Assembly (NCBI GenBank): GCA_001972305.1
Contig: BDDD01002028.1
Span: 186,914-250,913 of the forward strand
Direction of reading: 5' to 3'
DNA from: Cephalotus follicularis
Lineage: Eukaryota; Streptophyta; Magnoliopsida; Oxalidales; Cephalotaceae
DNA length: 64,000 bases
The notes under the pieces are model-generated. The model did not search any database and was not told the origin of the DNA. It saw only the letters and a program-made list of their open reading frames with translations. The position numbers were made by a program, and so were the translations under genes. Position 1 is the stretch's first letter. Every line of letters starts with the position of its first letter. This document shows positions 10,556-21,496 of this stretch, one piece after another.

Positions 10556-11928
10556 GCATACTGTGACGTTCTGGCAAGTTGTTTAACATCTGTTTGATTG
10601 TATTTTCGGTTTGGTTGATCTGTCTAGGTTTCTATAATTTCTGTGGTGAACGTTAGGAGGTTCCAAGTGTGCCTTTGAATTTTTTTGATTTATTTAGACT
10701 TTGACGGCTAAGGTACAGATATTCTTGTTCTTGGCTACTCTTTGATTAATTTGAAATGAATACTGTTTTTGCCACGGACCTATCGTAATTGATACTGCTC
10801 TTGATTTATGAAAATGTACAGTTTTGTTATCGGATAATTGTTTCGGTTTTATATAAAATCTGTTTTATTGCGGAAGTTTAATATTACTGATTTTATGATT
10901 TGAGCATGGTTTTCACTATCGAAAATATGTTATGTGGACATGGCTTTCACCATAAAAAGTATGTTAACTTTCAGATTCAGATATGATTTTGATATGTTCA
11001 GAATTGCTTAGAAAATCTGTTTATGTTTTATAATTGTTTTAGAATAAAGCAATGTTTTAGCATAATAACATAATGAGAAAAACCTACCTATGAGGTATCA
11101 TAGGCATGTTCCTTTGGCACGGATGATATGACACTTACCGTGGCGGTGTTATCGGTCTATAGCGTCTCTTTTTATATGTATCCTGAGGGTAGGGTATGGA
11201 TCCTTTTGAGGCGTATGGAAATACTCTAGTTATTGTCAGAAATTTAGTATTCAGATTTGGGATTGATTGTGTAGTACCGTACACATCCTTCCGTCAGAGC
11301 ATGTGGGCCTCGCGAACCCCTTGCAAACTTATATATGTGTATACATCAGATTCTCTGTTATGGAATTATGAAATCAGAAAAAGTTTTGGATTATGATTTG
11401 TTATACTGTGCTTTTCAGAAAGTTATGAAGATTTTTATAACTGTTTTATTTAAATATTCTGCTTTACATCACAAAAGATATTTAACTATGTTATTTCAAG
11501 TTCATATATTGTTATCTTTTAAATGTCCTTTTACTATTTTATTTCCTTATCCGTATTGAGGTTTGCTCAGCCACCTTTTGTTTCCATGCGGTAGGTTTTC
11601 AGGAGCATCGGGGAAATGTGTAAGAGTGATATCCACCTTGTGTTTGAGGATTACCTAGTAATTGATCCAGTCCTATTTTAGTTATTATTATTTTTGGTCA
11701 TGTTTACGCCAGTTATTTGAACAATGTTAAAATTTTGGTTTATGTTTTCAGAATTTGTTTTTTTTAGTTTTGGTTAAGCTTAAGTTTTTAGACTATGTTT
11801 CAGATTATGTTATGACTTAGACCATCATGTTTCTGAATAAAGTTAAGATTTGAGTTCTAAGATTTGTTATGTTTTATTTCTTTTGTTGTACCTGTAAGGG
11901 CTCCCGCCTTCGGGGGTGTTACAGATTA

Positions 11929-11940
11929 TGGTATCAGAGA
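11929..11940 (+). promoter_or_regulatory. Primer-binding site of element B
   Basis: TGGTATCAGAGA, five bases after the 5' LTR end. It matches the initiator-Met tRNA 3' end (TGGTATCAGAGC) in 11 of 12 positions, the usual primer of plant gypsy elements. Confidence 0.85.
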
Positions 11941-12095
11941 TATAGGTTTTGTTCCTTAGAAGACCTAACTAGGTTTGACCTGTGAGATTGGGTAGACTTT
12001 AGGTTAGGGCTTTTTCGTTATGTCATTTCGATATGTATTTTGTTACACCTTCTGACTCTTTTTGTCTTTATCTTGTCCTGGTTTCTTATGCATAG

Positions 12096-12113
12096 ATGGC
12101 ACGAAAAAGGAAC
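12096..12113 (+). pseudogene. Element B gag start, cut by LTR C
   Basis: ATG at 12096 gives MARKRN before LTR C begins at 12114. The frame resumes at 15711 in the duplicated GGAAC and meets a stop (tag) at once, so gag was already damaged or decayed later. The basic start and its position about 155 bp after the primer site support it as the gag initiator. Confidence 0.7.
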
Positions 12114-12571
12114 TGTAACGCCCCGAATTTCATAAATAATTATTATGAAATTGGTGCGTGTACGATCGTGATAAAATCGATAGAACCCGGAGTAATAAAA
12201 ACGCATTACGCATTTAAGTCGTAATTGTGTCATCTAAGATGGCTAATAAAATCTAATTTTAATGCGTGACAATAAAGCCCGAATGCTCGCAATATTATTG
12301 CGATAATTTTGGTGGTTGTTCGGATAATTTATGTCGCGATTCGCGGAAAAATCGGGACCCGTACCTTAGTATTTTACCAGAAAAAACTAATGAGAAAGCA
12401 AAATAACAAAACAATAAAGGAAGGAAGAAGGGGAAACACGGGCGCATAGCGCGCCCGTGCGTGTTACCTGCAGGGAGAGAGAGACAGGGAGAGAGTGCAA
12501 GAGAGATTGGGAGAGAGATCGGAGCAGAGGGAGAGAGAGCGCGCCGGAGCTACCCACCGGACCAGGGGACG

Positions 12572-12694
12572 ATGGCGAGCAACCCAGGCCCTCAACCTGC
12601 TGGTAAGCCCTTCCCCCTCCTCCTCTTTTCTCTTCTTTTTCCTTTGTTCCCCGCCACTGCCGCGCCTCCTCCCGGCGTTTCCCGGCGCCGTTAG
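12572..12694 (+). other. ATG with splice-donor-like site in LTR C
   Basis: In the GC-rich part an ATG in good context (gacgATGGcg) is followed 31 bases later by GGTAAGC, a strong-looking 5' splice donor. Without splicing the frame stays open to 12694. A GA-rich stretch precedes it, as in plant 5' leaders. No protein family is recognisable. It may be an LTR leader or a captured gene start; the call is speculative. Confidence 0.25.
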
Positions 12695-12792
12695 CGTCGC
12701 GAATGGTGTGGGTTTTGGTGTAGAGGACTAGCTGTAACCATTTTGACCACCGGTGAGGCGTGATTTGGCCAGAAACAGCCGGAATCAATTGA

Positions 12793-12955
12793 CTGAGTCG
12801 ACTCAGCGAGTCGACTCCTGGCCGCCTGAGAAAGCGCTTTTGGCGCCGAGTCTTGGCGTGTCACAGCCATGGATGTGTAGAATTGGTGAATGTGTGGCGT
12901 TTTTGGGTGGTGATCGGACCTGTGGAGGTCCGGCGAGTTGACTCAGTGAGTCGCA
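12793..12955. repeat. GAGTCGACTC palindromes in LTR C, copy 1
   Basis: CTGAGTCGACTCAG (12793-12806, perfect 14-bp palindrome) is followed two bases later by GAGTCGACTC (12808-12817), then by decayed copies near 12935-12955. Confidence 0.85.
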
Positions 12956-13273
12956 ACTCACTGCCGACCGTGGCGCGGCGTTCGGCGCCGATTCCCGGCG
13001 AGTCTTGACCGGTTCTGAGTAGACCGTTCAATGTGGAACCCGTTGATGGGTGTTTTGTCGCCTGGTTGTGTCGGTCGGAATCCGGCCGGCGTTTCGGCTC
13101 CTCCTCTTGTCTATTCTTTTTCCTTTGTTCCCCGCCATTGCCGCGCCTCCTCCCGGCGTTTCCCGGTGCCGTTAGCATCGCGGGTGGTGTGGGTTTTAGT
13201 GTCGAGGACTAGCTCTACCCATTTAGACCACCGGTGAGGCGTGATTCGGCCAGAAACGGCCAGAATCAATTGA

Positions 13274-13435
13274 CTGAGTCGACTCAGCGAGTCGACTCAC
13301 GGCCGCCTGAGACCGCGCTTTTGGCACCGAGTCTTGGCGAGTCACGGCCATGGATGTGTAGGACTGGTGAATGTGTGGCATTTTTGGGTGGTGATCGGAC
13401 CTGTGGAGGTCCGCCGAGTTTACTCAGTGAGTCGC
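13274..13435. repeat. GAGTCGACTC palindromes in LTR C, copy 2
   Basis: The same pair repeats in the second tandem copy, with the perfect palindrome at 13274-13287. Confidence 0.85.
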
Positions 13436-14010
13436 AACTCACTGCCGGCCGTGGCGCGGCGTTCGGCGCCGATTCCCGGCGAGTCTTGACCAGTTCTGAG
13501 TAGACCGTTCAATATGGAACCCGTTGATGGGTGTTTTGTCGCCTGGTTGTGTCGGTCAGAATCCGGCCGGCGTTTCGGCGGCGGAAATGTTTTGTGTGTC
13601 GAACGTAACAGAAATGTGTTGTATGTGCAGTGTGTAAGCGGCAAATGGATTTGGCATCGAGGAATTGGTCAATTGGAGAGAACCGGCTTCGGTTCAACGG
13701 TTATCGAAAAGGTTCGGCAATTGAACCTGCGGCTTGACTGTGCTGGTGATACTGCGATTCCTAACTTGGAATCAAAGGTAGGGGAAGCTATACATGCAAG
13801 TTTGAGTTCAATAATATTGTATTGCTATTGATGAAATGCTTGGTTTGCAGATTGTGAATTGTGTGACTGTGATTCTGTTAGGGTTGCTATGAATAGTTAA
13901 CCTGTCTGCATATTGCGTTTTGCGATGATTGCGAATTGAATGACATGTGTTGTATGCTTGAACTCTTTTGGTTTCGAGACGTGTTAAAGGAACCGTGTTT
14001 TGGTTCGCTT

Positions 14011-14262
14011 AACCGTCGACGCTCAGGAAAGAAGCGTCGACGCTATGGATTGTTATACGGAGAATGAGTCCTGATTAACGAGAAAAGTCAACGCTTAAGA
14101 AAAAAATAGACACCATGATTCGTCGTGTGTGAGAATGGACACGTGTGCCGTTGACGCATAAGGTTCCTAACTAAGAGCATCGACGCCAAAGGGATGAGAT
14201 GTTGACGCGTAAGGTTTCTGGTTGAAAGCATTGACGCTAAGAGTTAAGCAGCGACGCTTAAG
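14011..14262. repeat. GCGTCGACGC cluster in LTR C
   Basis: accgtcgacgctc at 14012, GCGTCGACGC at 14034-14043, then gcatcgacgcc, gttgacgc and gcgacgctt copies. This LTR therefore carries two arm types of the GTCGAC motif. Confidence 0.8.
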
Positions 14263-14664
14263 CGATTTGGGTTGAACATTAACACCTACATGGTGTATGT
14301 TGAAGCGAATAGAGCCCGTTTGCATTATTGAGCATATGTTAGCATTGCATACAATTATTGATTGAGCTATAACCTGTTTTCTAAAATGTTCTTCATTTTA
14401 TAAGTGTGTAAATGGTATATTAAATCATTGTTATATGGAAGAGTATGTTTTCCAAAAGAATTGTTATATATATTTTGACAAATATATATGTTGCAAGTAT
14501 TTATATCTATAAATTACTTGAGTGGTATTGTGCGTGCTGTGATTGCACTGTTATCGTGATTGTGAATAGTGTTGGTACTTAGCCACCGTGCTAGTATCGT
14601 TTACCGTGTATTGATTGTTGTTACTTGGCCGCCGTGCTAGTAACGTGGATGTTATTGACTGATT

Positions 14665-15030
14665 GTGAGCTTTCCTAGCACCACCGGACGGTTAGCGATG
14701 CGCTTTCCTAGCTCGGGGCCAGTTAGCATCTTTGGATTATTGAGCTTTCCTAGCACCACGGGACGGTTAGCTATGCACTTTCCTAGCTCGGGGCCGGTTA
14801 GCATCATTGACTGATGGTCGAGCTATTCCTAGCCATGTGCCGGTTAGCCTGTGAGCTTTCCTAGCCCTGGACGGTTAGTATCGACATGGGGCGAGCTTTC
14901 CCAGCTTGGGGCCAGATAGCCGCGAGCTTTTCTGGTCCGGGACGGTTAGCGTCGCTTCGTAGTGGTTGGTCCTTTGGACGTGTTTGATTGATTGTTTGAT
15001 CGAGCTTTCCCTGCCTACGTGCCGGTTAGC
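14665..15030 (+). repeat. Degenerate array of GAGCTTTCCTAGC / GGTTAGC units
   Basis: Roughly ten units alternate gagctttcctagc with ggacggttagc or gggccggttagc at about 30-45 bp spacing. The core words are well kept but the spacing is irregular. Confidence 0.75.
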
Positions 15031-15710
15031 ATCGATATGTGATACTACCAACCTTCGGGTGGTAGATATCGGACTGGGACTGGATTGTTGGCCCGTTGAG
15101 GCATAACAGATGGATTGTCTGGTCCTTTTAGGACATGATTGTGATTGGTCCGCTGAGGACATGACCGTGATTGTGTTGATGTAGCCCTAACGGGTTGCAC
15201 CTATACTGTGTATATGCATATATAGATACATATATGTATATACTGTTATATATACCGTACTACATCACTGTGCATTCATACATGACATGCATTATCATTG
15301 AAACCGAACTGTATTTATACTTAGCCGTGTGAGGACAAAGGCTAACCCCCTACAGTTTCAGATTGATTTCGGGTTGATGCAGCGGATTGTTACTGTTGAG
15401 CTCCGTGGAGCGAATGGAGTTTTATGTTGTTTTTACTTTTGAGAAATGTTAATGGATTATTGTAATAAATGAATCGATGTATTGATGTATATTGTTCACA
15501 CTCCGTTTGTGGGCAGTTAACCTTGATGATTTTTCTTGTTGTAGCATGTAGTATGGGATGCATGTTACGTTATATTTCGGCTTATATTTAAATGCTTCTG
15601 CAAGATGTTAATGGATATGGAAAGTTTTAAATTTATGGTAAATTGTATAAGCCGGATTTATATGTTGATTGCCACCACTATATATGTTGTTTGTGAAACG
15701 GGGTGTGACA

Positions 15711-16387
15711 GGAACACCCCTTAGAGGGCTGAACCAGTTGTGGTTAAAGATGAAGTAACAAATGAGCCTACTGTGAATGAAGTGGTACGACATGCAGTGG
15801 CGCAAGAAGTGAACCGAGTGATGCAGCAACAGAATCCTGGACATGGTCATCATGAGCAAGTAGCTGAGGAGGGAGTACCAGTGGATACTCATGCAGCTAG
15901 GGGAGCTGGGGATCGGCCTGACACTCCAGTTTATGTCTGGCTCGAGTGGTTCCAAAAGCAGAGACCGCAGTCCTTTAGTTCAGCGCCAACACCTATGGAT
16001 GGAAAGCACTGGATTGCTCATTTGGATAAAATCTTTGATGTACTTGGATTCAAAGACGAACAGAAGGTGAGGTTGGCGGCATATAAGTTGGACGGCGATT
16101 CCCAGACCTGGTGGAAGACTTTAAAAGTTGCTAAGGGTGAAAGATTTACTGATGCTTTATCTTGGTCTGGTTTTTGTGAGATCTTCTATCATCAGTATTT
16201 TCCGACTGCTGATAAGGAGGCTTACGCAAGAGATTTCGTGATGACAAGACAAAAGGAGGGTGAGTTTGTTACTGAGTTCTTGGCCTGGTTTATCAGGTTG
16301 GCAGGCTTTGCCAGAACTGCAGCGGGTTTGCCAGCAGAACAGGCAGAAAAGTTTAAGTGGAAGCTACACTATCAGCTCAGGGGTTAG
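15711..16387 (+). pseudogene. Element B Gag, capsid region
   Basis: After the LTR C junction the gag frame carries a stop near 15722, then stays open at 15740-16387 (215 residues). The N-terminal 60 residues are polar. The retrotransposon-gag (capsid-like) domain follows: WIAHLDKIFDVLGF at about residues 89-102, then YKLDGDSQTWWKTL, FYHQYFPTADKEA and EFLAWFIRLAGFA. Gag packages the RNA and assembles the particle. The frame ends at a stop (tag) at 16385, where other elements continue. It is a decayed copy and not independently expressed. Confidence 0.9.
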
Positions 16388-17314
16388 CTGATTAACTCTA
16401 GGTTTGCTGATGTATCAGAAGTTGCAAATGCCACAAAGAACATAGAGATGGAAAGGTTAGACTTCCAGGCTACTCGGCAGGAAGGAGAGAGGAAGCGTAA
16501 TAGAAATGATTCTTAGGGCCAAACTCCTGGACAGCAGAATAAGGATCAAGGCGGCCAAGGGAATAAGGGCAGAGACAGTAAACAACAAAAGAAGAATGAT
16601 AATCAGGGACACCAGCGCCAGCAAGGGAATTACCAGAGGCAAGCTCAAGGAGTTGGTGGTGGGGGTAGCCCCAAAATTCAGATTGCTCAGTATGAAACTT
16701 GTGGGAAACGGCATCCGATGGGGACTTGTTATAAAGCGACTGGAGCCTGCTTTGTGTGTGGACAACAGGGTCATCGCTTCATGGATTGTCAGGACCCTCG
16801 TGTGAAGGAGAGGAGAGGCAATGGCGGAGATACGGGACAACGCAATGTAGGGGGTCGAGTCTTTGCACTGGTGACTCATCAGACAGCTGATGCTCCAGGT
16901 ACTGTTTTGGGTTATCTTTCTGTTTGTAATCGTATGGCTTATATACTGTATGATACTGGATCGACTCACTCTGTGGTAGTGAGATCTTTTGTTCGGCATC
17001 TTGGGCTGCCACCTATGTCTTTGGGTCCAGTTCTGGTTCTTTCTACCCCTATGGGTGCTTTTGTTACGGTATTGGAGTATTTCAGTGGTTGTCCTATTTC
17101 TTTTGATGATCGAGTTCGTGATGCGGATCTCCTCTCGATTGATATGCATGAATTCGACATGATTCTTGGCATGGATTGGTTAGATCGCCATTGTTCCATG
17201 ATTAATTGTCACGCTCGGAGAATTCTGTTTGAGAATGTGGATCGACCTGATTTTGTGTATCAGGGTTCATGGCCAAAGAAGGAAGTTAAGGTTATTTCAG
17301 CATTGAAGGCTTAA
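16388..17314 (+). pseudogene. Element B zinc knuckle and protease
   Basis: The glutamine-rich Gag tail at 16388-16720 is split by a stop, then a 198-residue open segment (16718-17314) holds the CCHC knuckle CFVCGQQGHRFMDC and a retroviral-type aspartic protease. The catalytic motif is YDTGSTHS, with Asp at codon 16952. The flap region and the closing IDMHEFDMILGMDWL block follow. The knuckle would bind RNA; the protease would cut the Gag-Pol polyprotein as a dimer. A stop at 17312 separates it from RT. The catalytic triad is canonical D-T-G, unlike elements A and G. Confidence 0.9.
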
Positions 17315-18418
17315 AAGTTAGTAGCTAAGGGCACGGAAGGATTCTTAGCTATTGTAAAAGATGTCTTTAAGGATGAGCCTCGCCTTGAGGACTATGCAGT
17401 TGTTAGAGAGTTTTCAGATGTGTTTCCGAAAGAGTTACTGGGTTTGCCACCTTAACGGGAAGTGGAGTTTACCATCGAGCTCATTCCTGGAGTGGGACCT
17501 ATATCCAAGGCACCGTATAGGATGGCACCATTAGAGTTGCAAGAGCTGAAGGAGCAGTTGCAAGAGTTGCTGGATCGGGGTTTCATCCGACCTAGTGTTT
17601 CACCGTGGGGTGCTCCGGTTCTATTTATTAAGAAGAAGGACGGTTCTATGAGGCTATGCACAGACTAGAGGGAGCTGAATCGGATTATTGTCAGGTACAA
17701 ATACCCTTTACCTAGGATTGATGACCTATTTGATCCACTCCAAGGTGCACGGTAATTTTCTAAGATCGATCTGAGGTCCGGATATCATCAGCTACGGGTG
17801 AAAGATGAGGATGTACCCAAGACTGCTTTCCGCACACGGTACAAGCATTACGAGTTTTTAGTGATGCCGTTTAGATTTACAAATGCGCCAGTGGTCTTTA
17901 TGGACTTGATGAATAGGGTTTTTCATGAGTTCTTGGATCGGTTTGTGATAGTGTTTATAGATGATATTCTAGTGTACTCAAAGTCAAGAGAAGAGCATGA
18001 AGAGCAACTTTGTATAGTGCTCGGTGTTTTGAGGAAGAATCAGCTATATGCAAAGTTTTCAAAGTGTGAATTCTGGTTAGAGCAAGTGGCATTTTTGGGC
18101 CACGTGGTTACAACATAAGGCATCAGTGTGGATCCTGCTAGGGTTGAGGCTATTACTAAATGGCTGAGACCTACTACAGTGACGGAAGTGAGAAGCTTTT
18201 TGGGTTTGGCTGGTTACTACAGATGGTTTGTGGAAGGCTTTTCTTCGATAGCCCTACCATTGACTTAGCTTATGAGAAAGGGAGCCAAGTCTATGTGGAA
18301 CGAAGAATGTGAGGCAAGCTTTGAGAAGTTGAAGAATGGTCTTGTGTCTACACCGATTCTTCGTTTACCGTCCAAGTCAGGTGGATACTAGATATACAGC
18401 GATGCTTCCAAGAAGGGT
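17315..18418 (+). pseudogene. Element B reverse transcriptase
   Basis: RT with several in-frame stops (about 17453, 17666, 17753, 18116 and others). Visible blocks, in order: [35 protein letters not shown], the KKDGSMRLC block, [31 protein letters not shown] (normally FGLTNAP) and the catalytic [12 protein letters not shown] near 17955. The thumb follows with ECEASFEKLK near 18310. RT would copy the element RNA to DNA. Individual domains keep their catalytic aspartates, but the frame is not contiguous. Confidence 0.92.
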
Positions 18419-19117
18419 TTGAGATGTGTTCTAATGCAACACGGTCATGTTATAGCTTATGCTTCCAGACAGCTTAAGCCCTATGAGTTGAACTACCCCA
18501 CACATGACCTTGAGTTAGCAGCAGTTGTTTTCGCTTTGAAGATATGGAGGCATTATTTGTACGGAGAAACTTATGACATTTTCACCGATCACAAGAGTCT
18601 CAAGTACATCTTTACTCAGAAGGACCTGAACATGCGACAGAGAAGGTGGTTGGAACTTCTGAAGGATTATGATATGAATATTCAGTACTACCTTGGTAAA
18701 GCAAATGTGGTAGCTGATGCTCTGAGTAGGAATAGTTTTGGGAGTGTAGCGGCCTTGCTTACTCAACCGCAGTTGATATCGGATATGGGGCGGTTAGACT
18801 TGAACTTGTTTGTTCGGGGTTCAGGAGGCTTTCTTAATGGGATGAATGTTGAACCTACTCTCGTATCTCAGATTAAGGCGGCTCAGAGTGATGATGGTGA
18901 TTTATGGGCCTTAGTCCAGAATGTTGATGAGGTTAAACAGTCAGAGTTCCATGGAGATGAGCATGGAGTTGTATGGTTGGGTAGTCGGTTGTGTGTGCCG
19001 GCTGATCCTACTATCAGAGAGGCCGTTCTGTCAGAGGCACACAGCTCTCCGTTCTTTATACATCCTGGTTCTACAAAAATGTATAGAGATCTAAAGGGGA
19101 ATTTCTGGTGCAATTGA
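18419..19117 (+). CDS. Element B RNase H and integrase zinc region, open part
   Basis: A 232-residue open stretch of Pol. The gypsy RNase H runs from [14 protein letters not shown] through [30 protein letters not shown] and [16 protein letters not shown] to [10 protein letters not shown]. It is followed by the integrase N-terminal zinc module with [16 protein letters not shown]. The first methionine is internal to Pol. A stop at 19115 breaks it from the rest of integrase; just after it the zinc module reads CLVY where CLTC or CLVC is usual, so the second cysteine of that pair is lost. Confidence 0.92.
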   Translation: MRCVLMQHGHVIAYASRQLKPYELNYPTHDLELAAVVFALKIWRHYLYGETYDIFTDHKSLKYIFTQKDLNMRQRRWLELLKDYDMNIQYYLGKANVVADALSRNSFGSVAALLTQPQLISDMGRLDLNLFVRGSGGFLNGMNVEPTLVSQIKAAQSDDGDLWALVQNVDEVKQSEFHGDEHGVVWLGSRLCVPADPTIREAVLSEAHSSPFFIHPGSTKMYRDLKGNFWCN

Positions 19118-20280
19118 ATGAAGAGGGATGTAGCAGAGTATGTTGGGAGATGTTTGGTCTATCAACAGGTTAAGATCGAACATCAGCGAGCCAGTGGTTT
19201 GTTACAGCCCTTGGAGGTTCCAGTTTGGAAATGGGAGAGCATAGCGATGGATTTTGTTACTGGTTTGCCAAGAACTTTCAGAAGGAACGATGCTATATGG
19301 GTAGTGGTGAATCATTTGACCAAATCGGCTCACTTTTTGGCTATTCGTGAGGATTTCTTTGTGGATCGTTTGGCGGAGGTTTTCTAGCGGGAGATAGTGA
19401 GACTTCACGGGATACCGGTATCCATTGTTTCGGATAGGGATACTCATTTCACTTCGCGGTTTTGGAAGGGATTCCAGAAGGCTTGGGGAATGCGACTCAA
19501 CTACAGTATAGCTTTCCATCCACAGACAGATGGGCAGTCTGAGAGGACTACCCAGACTTTAGAGGACATGCTGAGGTCTTGTGCTTTAGAGTGGACTGGA
19601 AACTGGGATGAGTACTTAAGTTTGGTGGAGTTTGCTTATAATAATAGTTGGCATGCTAGCATTCAGATGGCTCCGTTTGAAGCGTTGTATGGAAGAAAGC
19701 GTCATGCTCTGACGTGTTGGGATAAGGTTGGAGAAAGAGTCATTGAGGGACCCCAACTAGTTCAGATCACTACTGATAAAGTGACTATAGCTAGGGAGAG
19801 ATTGAAAGCAGCTCAATCCCGACAAAAAGTTATGCGGACAGACATCGGAGGGACTTGGAGTTCAAAGCAGTTGAACATGTGTTTTTGAAGGTTTCAACTT
19901 GGAAGGGAGTCCGTCATTTTGGCTTGAAGGGAAACTTGAGTCCACGTTTTATAGGACTCTTCGAAGTTCTGGAAGAGGTTGGGTGGTTGCTTATCGGTTA
20001 GCTTTGCCACCACAGCTATCCCATGTCCATAACGTGTTCCATGTGTCTATGTTGAGGGGTTACCAGTATCATCCCCTGCACATGGTTCATTATCCTTTAG
20101 AAAGTATTCGTGAGGACTTGTCTTGTGATGAGGGGGCAGAGGCTACTCTGGATCGGCAAGAACTGGTAACTCGTAGCAAGACCATTCCTTTTGTAAAGGT
20201 CTTGTGAAAAAATCATCCTGAAAGTGAGGCTACTTGGGAGTTGGAGGAACACATTTAGGAAGAATATCCTTGTCTTTTTC
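19118..20280 (+). pseudogene. Element B integrase core and chromodomain-like tail
   Basis: Segments 19118-19387 and 19397-19888 carry the integrase core: [14 protein letters not shown], then [29 protein letters not shown] and the HPQTDGQSERTTQTLE block with the catalytic glutamate. The C-terminal part (19889-20280, frame-shifted) gives [13 protein letters not shown] and a terminal KTIPFVKVL...SEATWELEE...EYPCLF block, which resembles the C-terminal chromodomain of Tekay/Del-like chromoviruses. Such domains are thought to guide insertion into heterochromatin. The reading runs straight into the 3' LTR with no stop codon and no polypurine tract. Confidence 0.88.
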
Positions 20281-20395
20281 GGTGCTTGCATGTTTGTTTT
20301 GTCTTATGTTATGTTTATAGCATGTGTTTTACATGTTATAAAATTTTGGAGCAATTGGAAATTGTTTTTGAGTTTTCGTTTATGTCCAGGGCGTA

Positions 20396-20554
20396 AAGCG
20401 TCGGCGCTTTTTCATTAACAGTCGATGCTTTTGTGTGTAAATTTCTTGTTTTTGAAGTGTAAGACGTCGACGCCTAAAAATTGACATCGACGCATTTGCA
20501 ATAGAGGCCTTAAGCCCCGACGCTTTGGAAATAACCAGCGGCGCTTTGGTCGAC
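20396..20554. repeat. GTCGAC cluster 1 in B 3' LTR
   Basis: gcgtcggcgctt, gacgtcgacgcc, gacatcgacgc and gcggcgcttt copies, matching the 5' LTR cluster at 9433. Confidence 0.75.
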
Positions 20555-21306
20555 ATTCCTTATTGTTTTGGACGGTGGTTTGTTTATGGAAAAGAGGATT
20601 CTTTACCAAAATCATTTATCCGTTTTACCTTTTTGTGTTGAACGTGTTTTTGCATGAAAGGAAGGTTATTAAGCTACACGTTTTTTCCATTTTGAAAACA
20701 CACGCTTTAAATTTTTTAAAATAACAACTCCTGCATATTTTCTTTACAAAACTGAAGAAGCCATATTCCTTGCACTGTTCATCATCGTTTTGCATCTTTC
20801 TTGGCATCATCAGAAGGTATTTTCTAAACAAAGCTTTAGTTTTCATGATATGCTATTGCTATTGATCATTATATTGTTCATAACATATCAATTGATTCAT
20901 AAAAACTGTCATGTTCATGCGATACCAGATTGGAACTATGTTATTGCCATGATGAACTTGCAATCTGTATGTTTATGTATTACTGGGTTTTAAATAAAAG
21001 GAATAATGTTTTATGTCATACCTACTACTGTTTAGATGAGTTATAACAAGCAAAACGAATTTGGTTCATGAAACTGACTTGGTAATGTCATGGTAGAAAA
21101 CATATTCTCAAGTTGTTTTGATATATACATATATATGCCACCAGTAAATCTTATGTTATGCATTGAAATCGTTATAGAAGGGTTTTAAACCAAATGAAAT
21201 TACTGTTTTACTAATTCATGCTGAGAAAACTGGTTTTGTGCATGTTCTACAATCCAAAACGAAGACCCTAGTGCATATAGAAAACCGTTTATCGTTTTGC
21301 ATGTCT

Positions 21307-21496
21307 TAAGCGTCGAATGTTTTGGCAGTCTGTTGACGCTTATGCCTCACTTGGGTAGTGTGTTAGAGTTAACCGTCGACGCTTTACTTTGTAAAATGCC
21401 ATGTTTATGTAGACGTTTAGTGCTGTACTTAGGTCCTTTTTGTTAACACTTTTCCCTAAAGCGCCAACTCTTAGTAATAAAACGTCGACTCTTTGG
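21307..21496. repeat. GTCGAC cluster 2 in B 3' LTR
   Basis: aagcgtcgaatg, accgtcgacgcttt and acgtcgactcttt copies, matching 10352-10555 in the 5' LTR. Confidence 0.75.

Larger units (their letters stand above)
9303..11923 (+). mobile_element. Element B 5' LTR
   Basis: 2621 bp from TGTAATATCCC to GGGGGTGTTACA, collinear with 20277-22855. It holds two GTCGAC clusters. ORFs read inside it begin with TTG or lack any domain and are not considered genes. Confidence 0.9.
12618..13579 (+). repeat. 481-bp tandem duplication in LTR C
   Basis: Two copies with a 481-bp period: cctttgttcc at 12641 recurs at 13122, and ctgagtcgactcag at 12793 recurs at 13274. Copies differ by scattered substitutions only. 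The junction near 13098 joins gtttcggc to the ctcctcctc start. Confidence 0.9.
12114..15710 (+). mobile_element. Solo LTR C with perfect TSD
   Basis: 3597 bp from TGTAACGCCCCG to CGGGGTGTGACA, flanked by GGAAC at 12109-12113 and 15711-15715. It includes a 481-bp tandem duplication. The first third is GC- and CpG-rich with GA-rich tracts, unlike the AT-rich surroundings. No gag or pol is present. The gypsy assignment rests on the TGTAACG...TGACA ends. Confidence 0.9.

Noticed and set aside
12387..13831. Cluster of overlapping ORFs in LTR C
   Set aside because: Frames on both strands repeat with the 481-bp duplication and have no recognisable domain. Only the ATG/donor pair is kept, as a low-confidence site.
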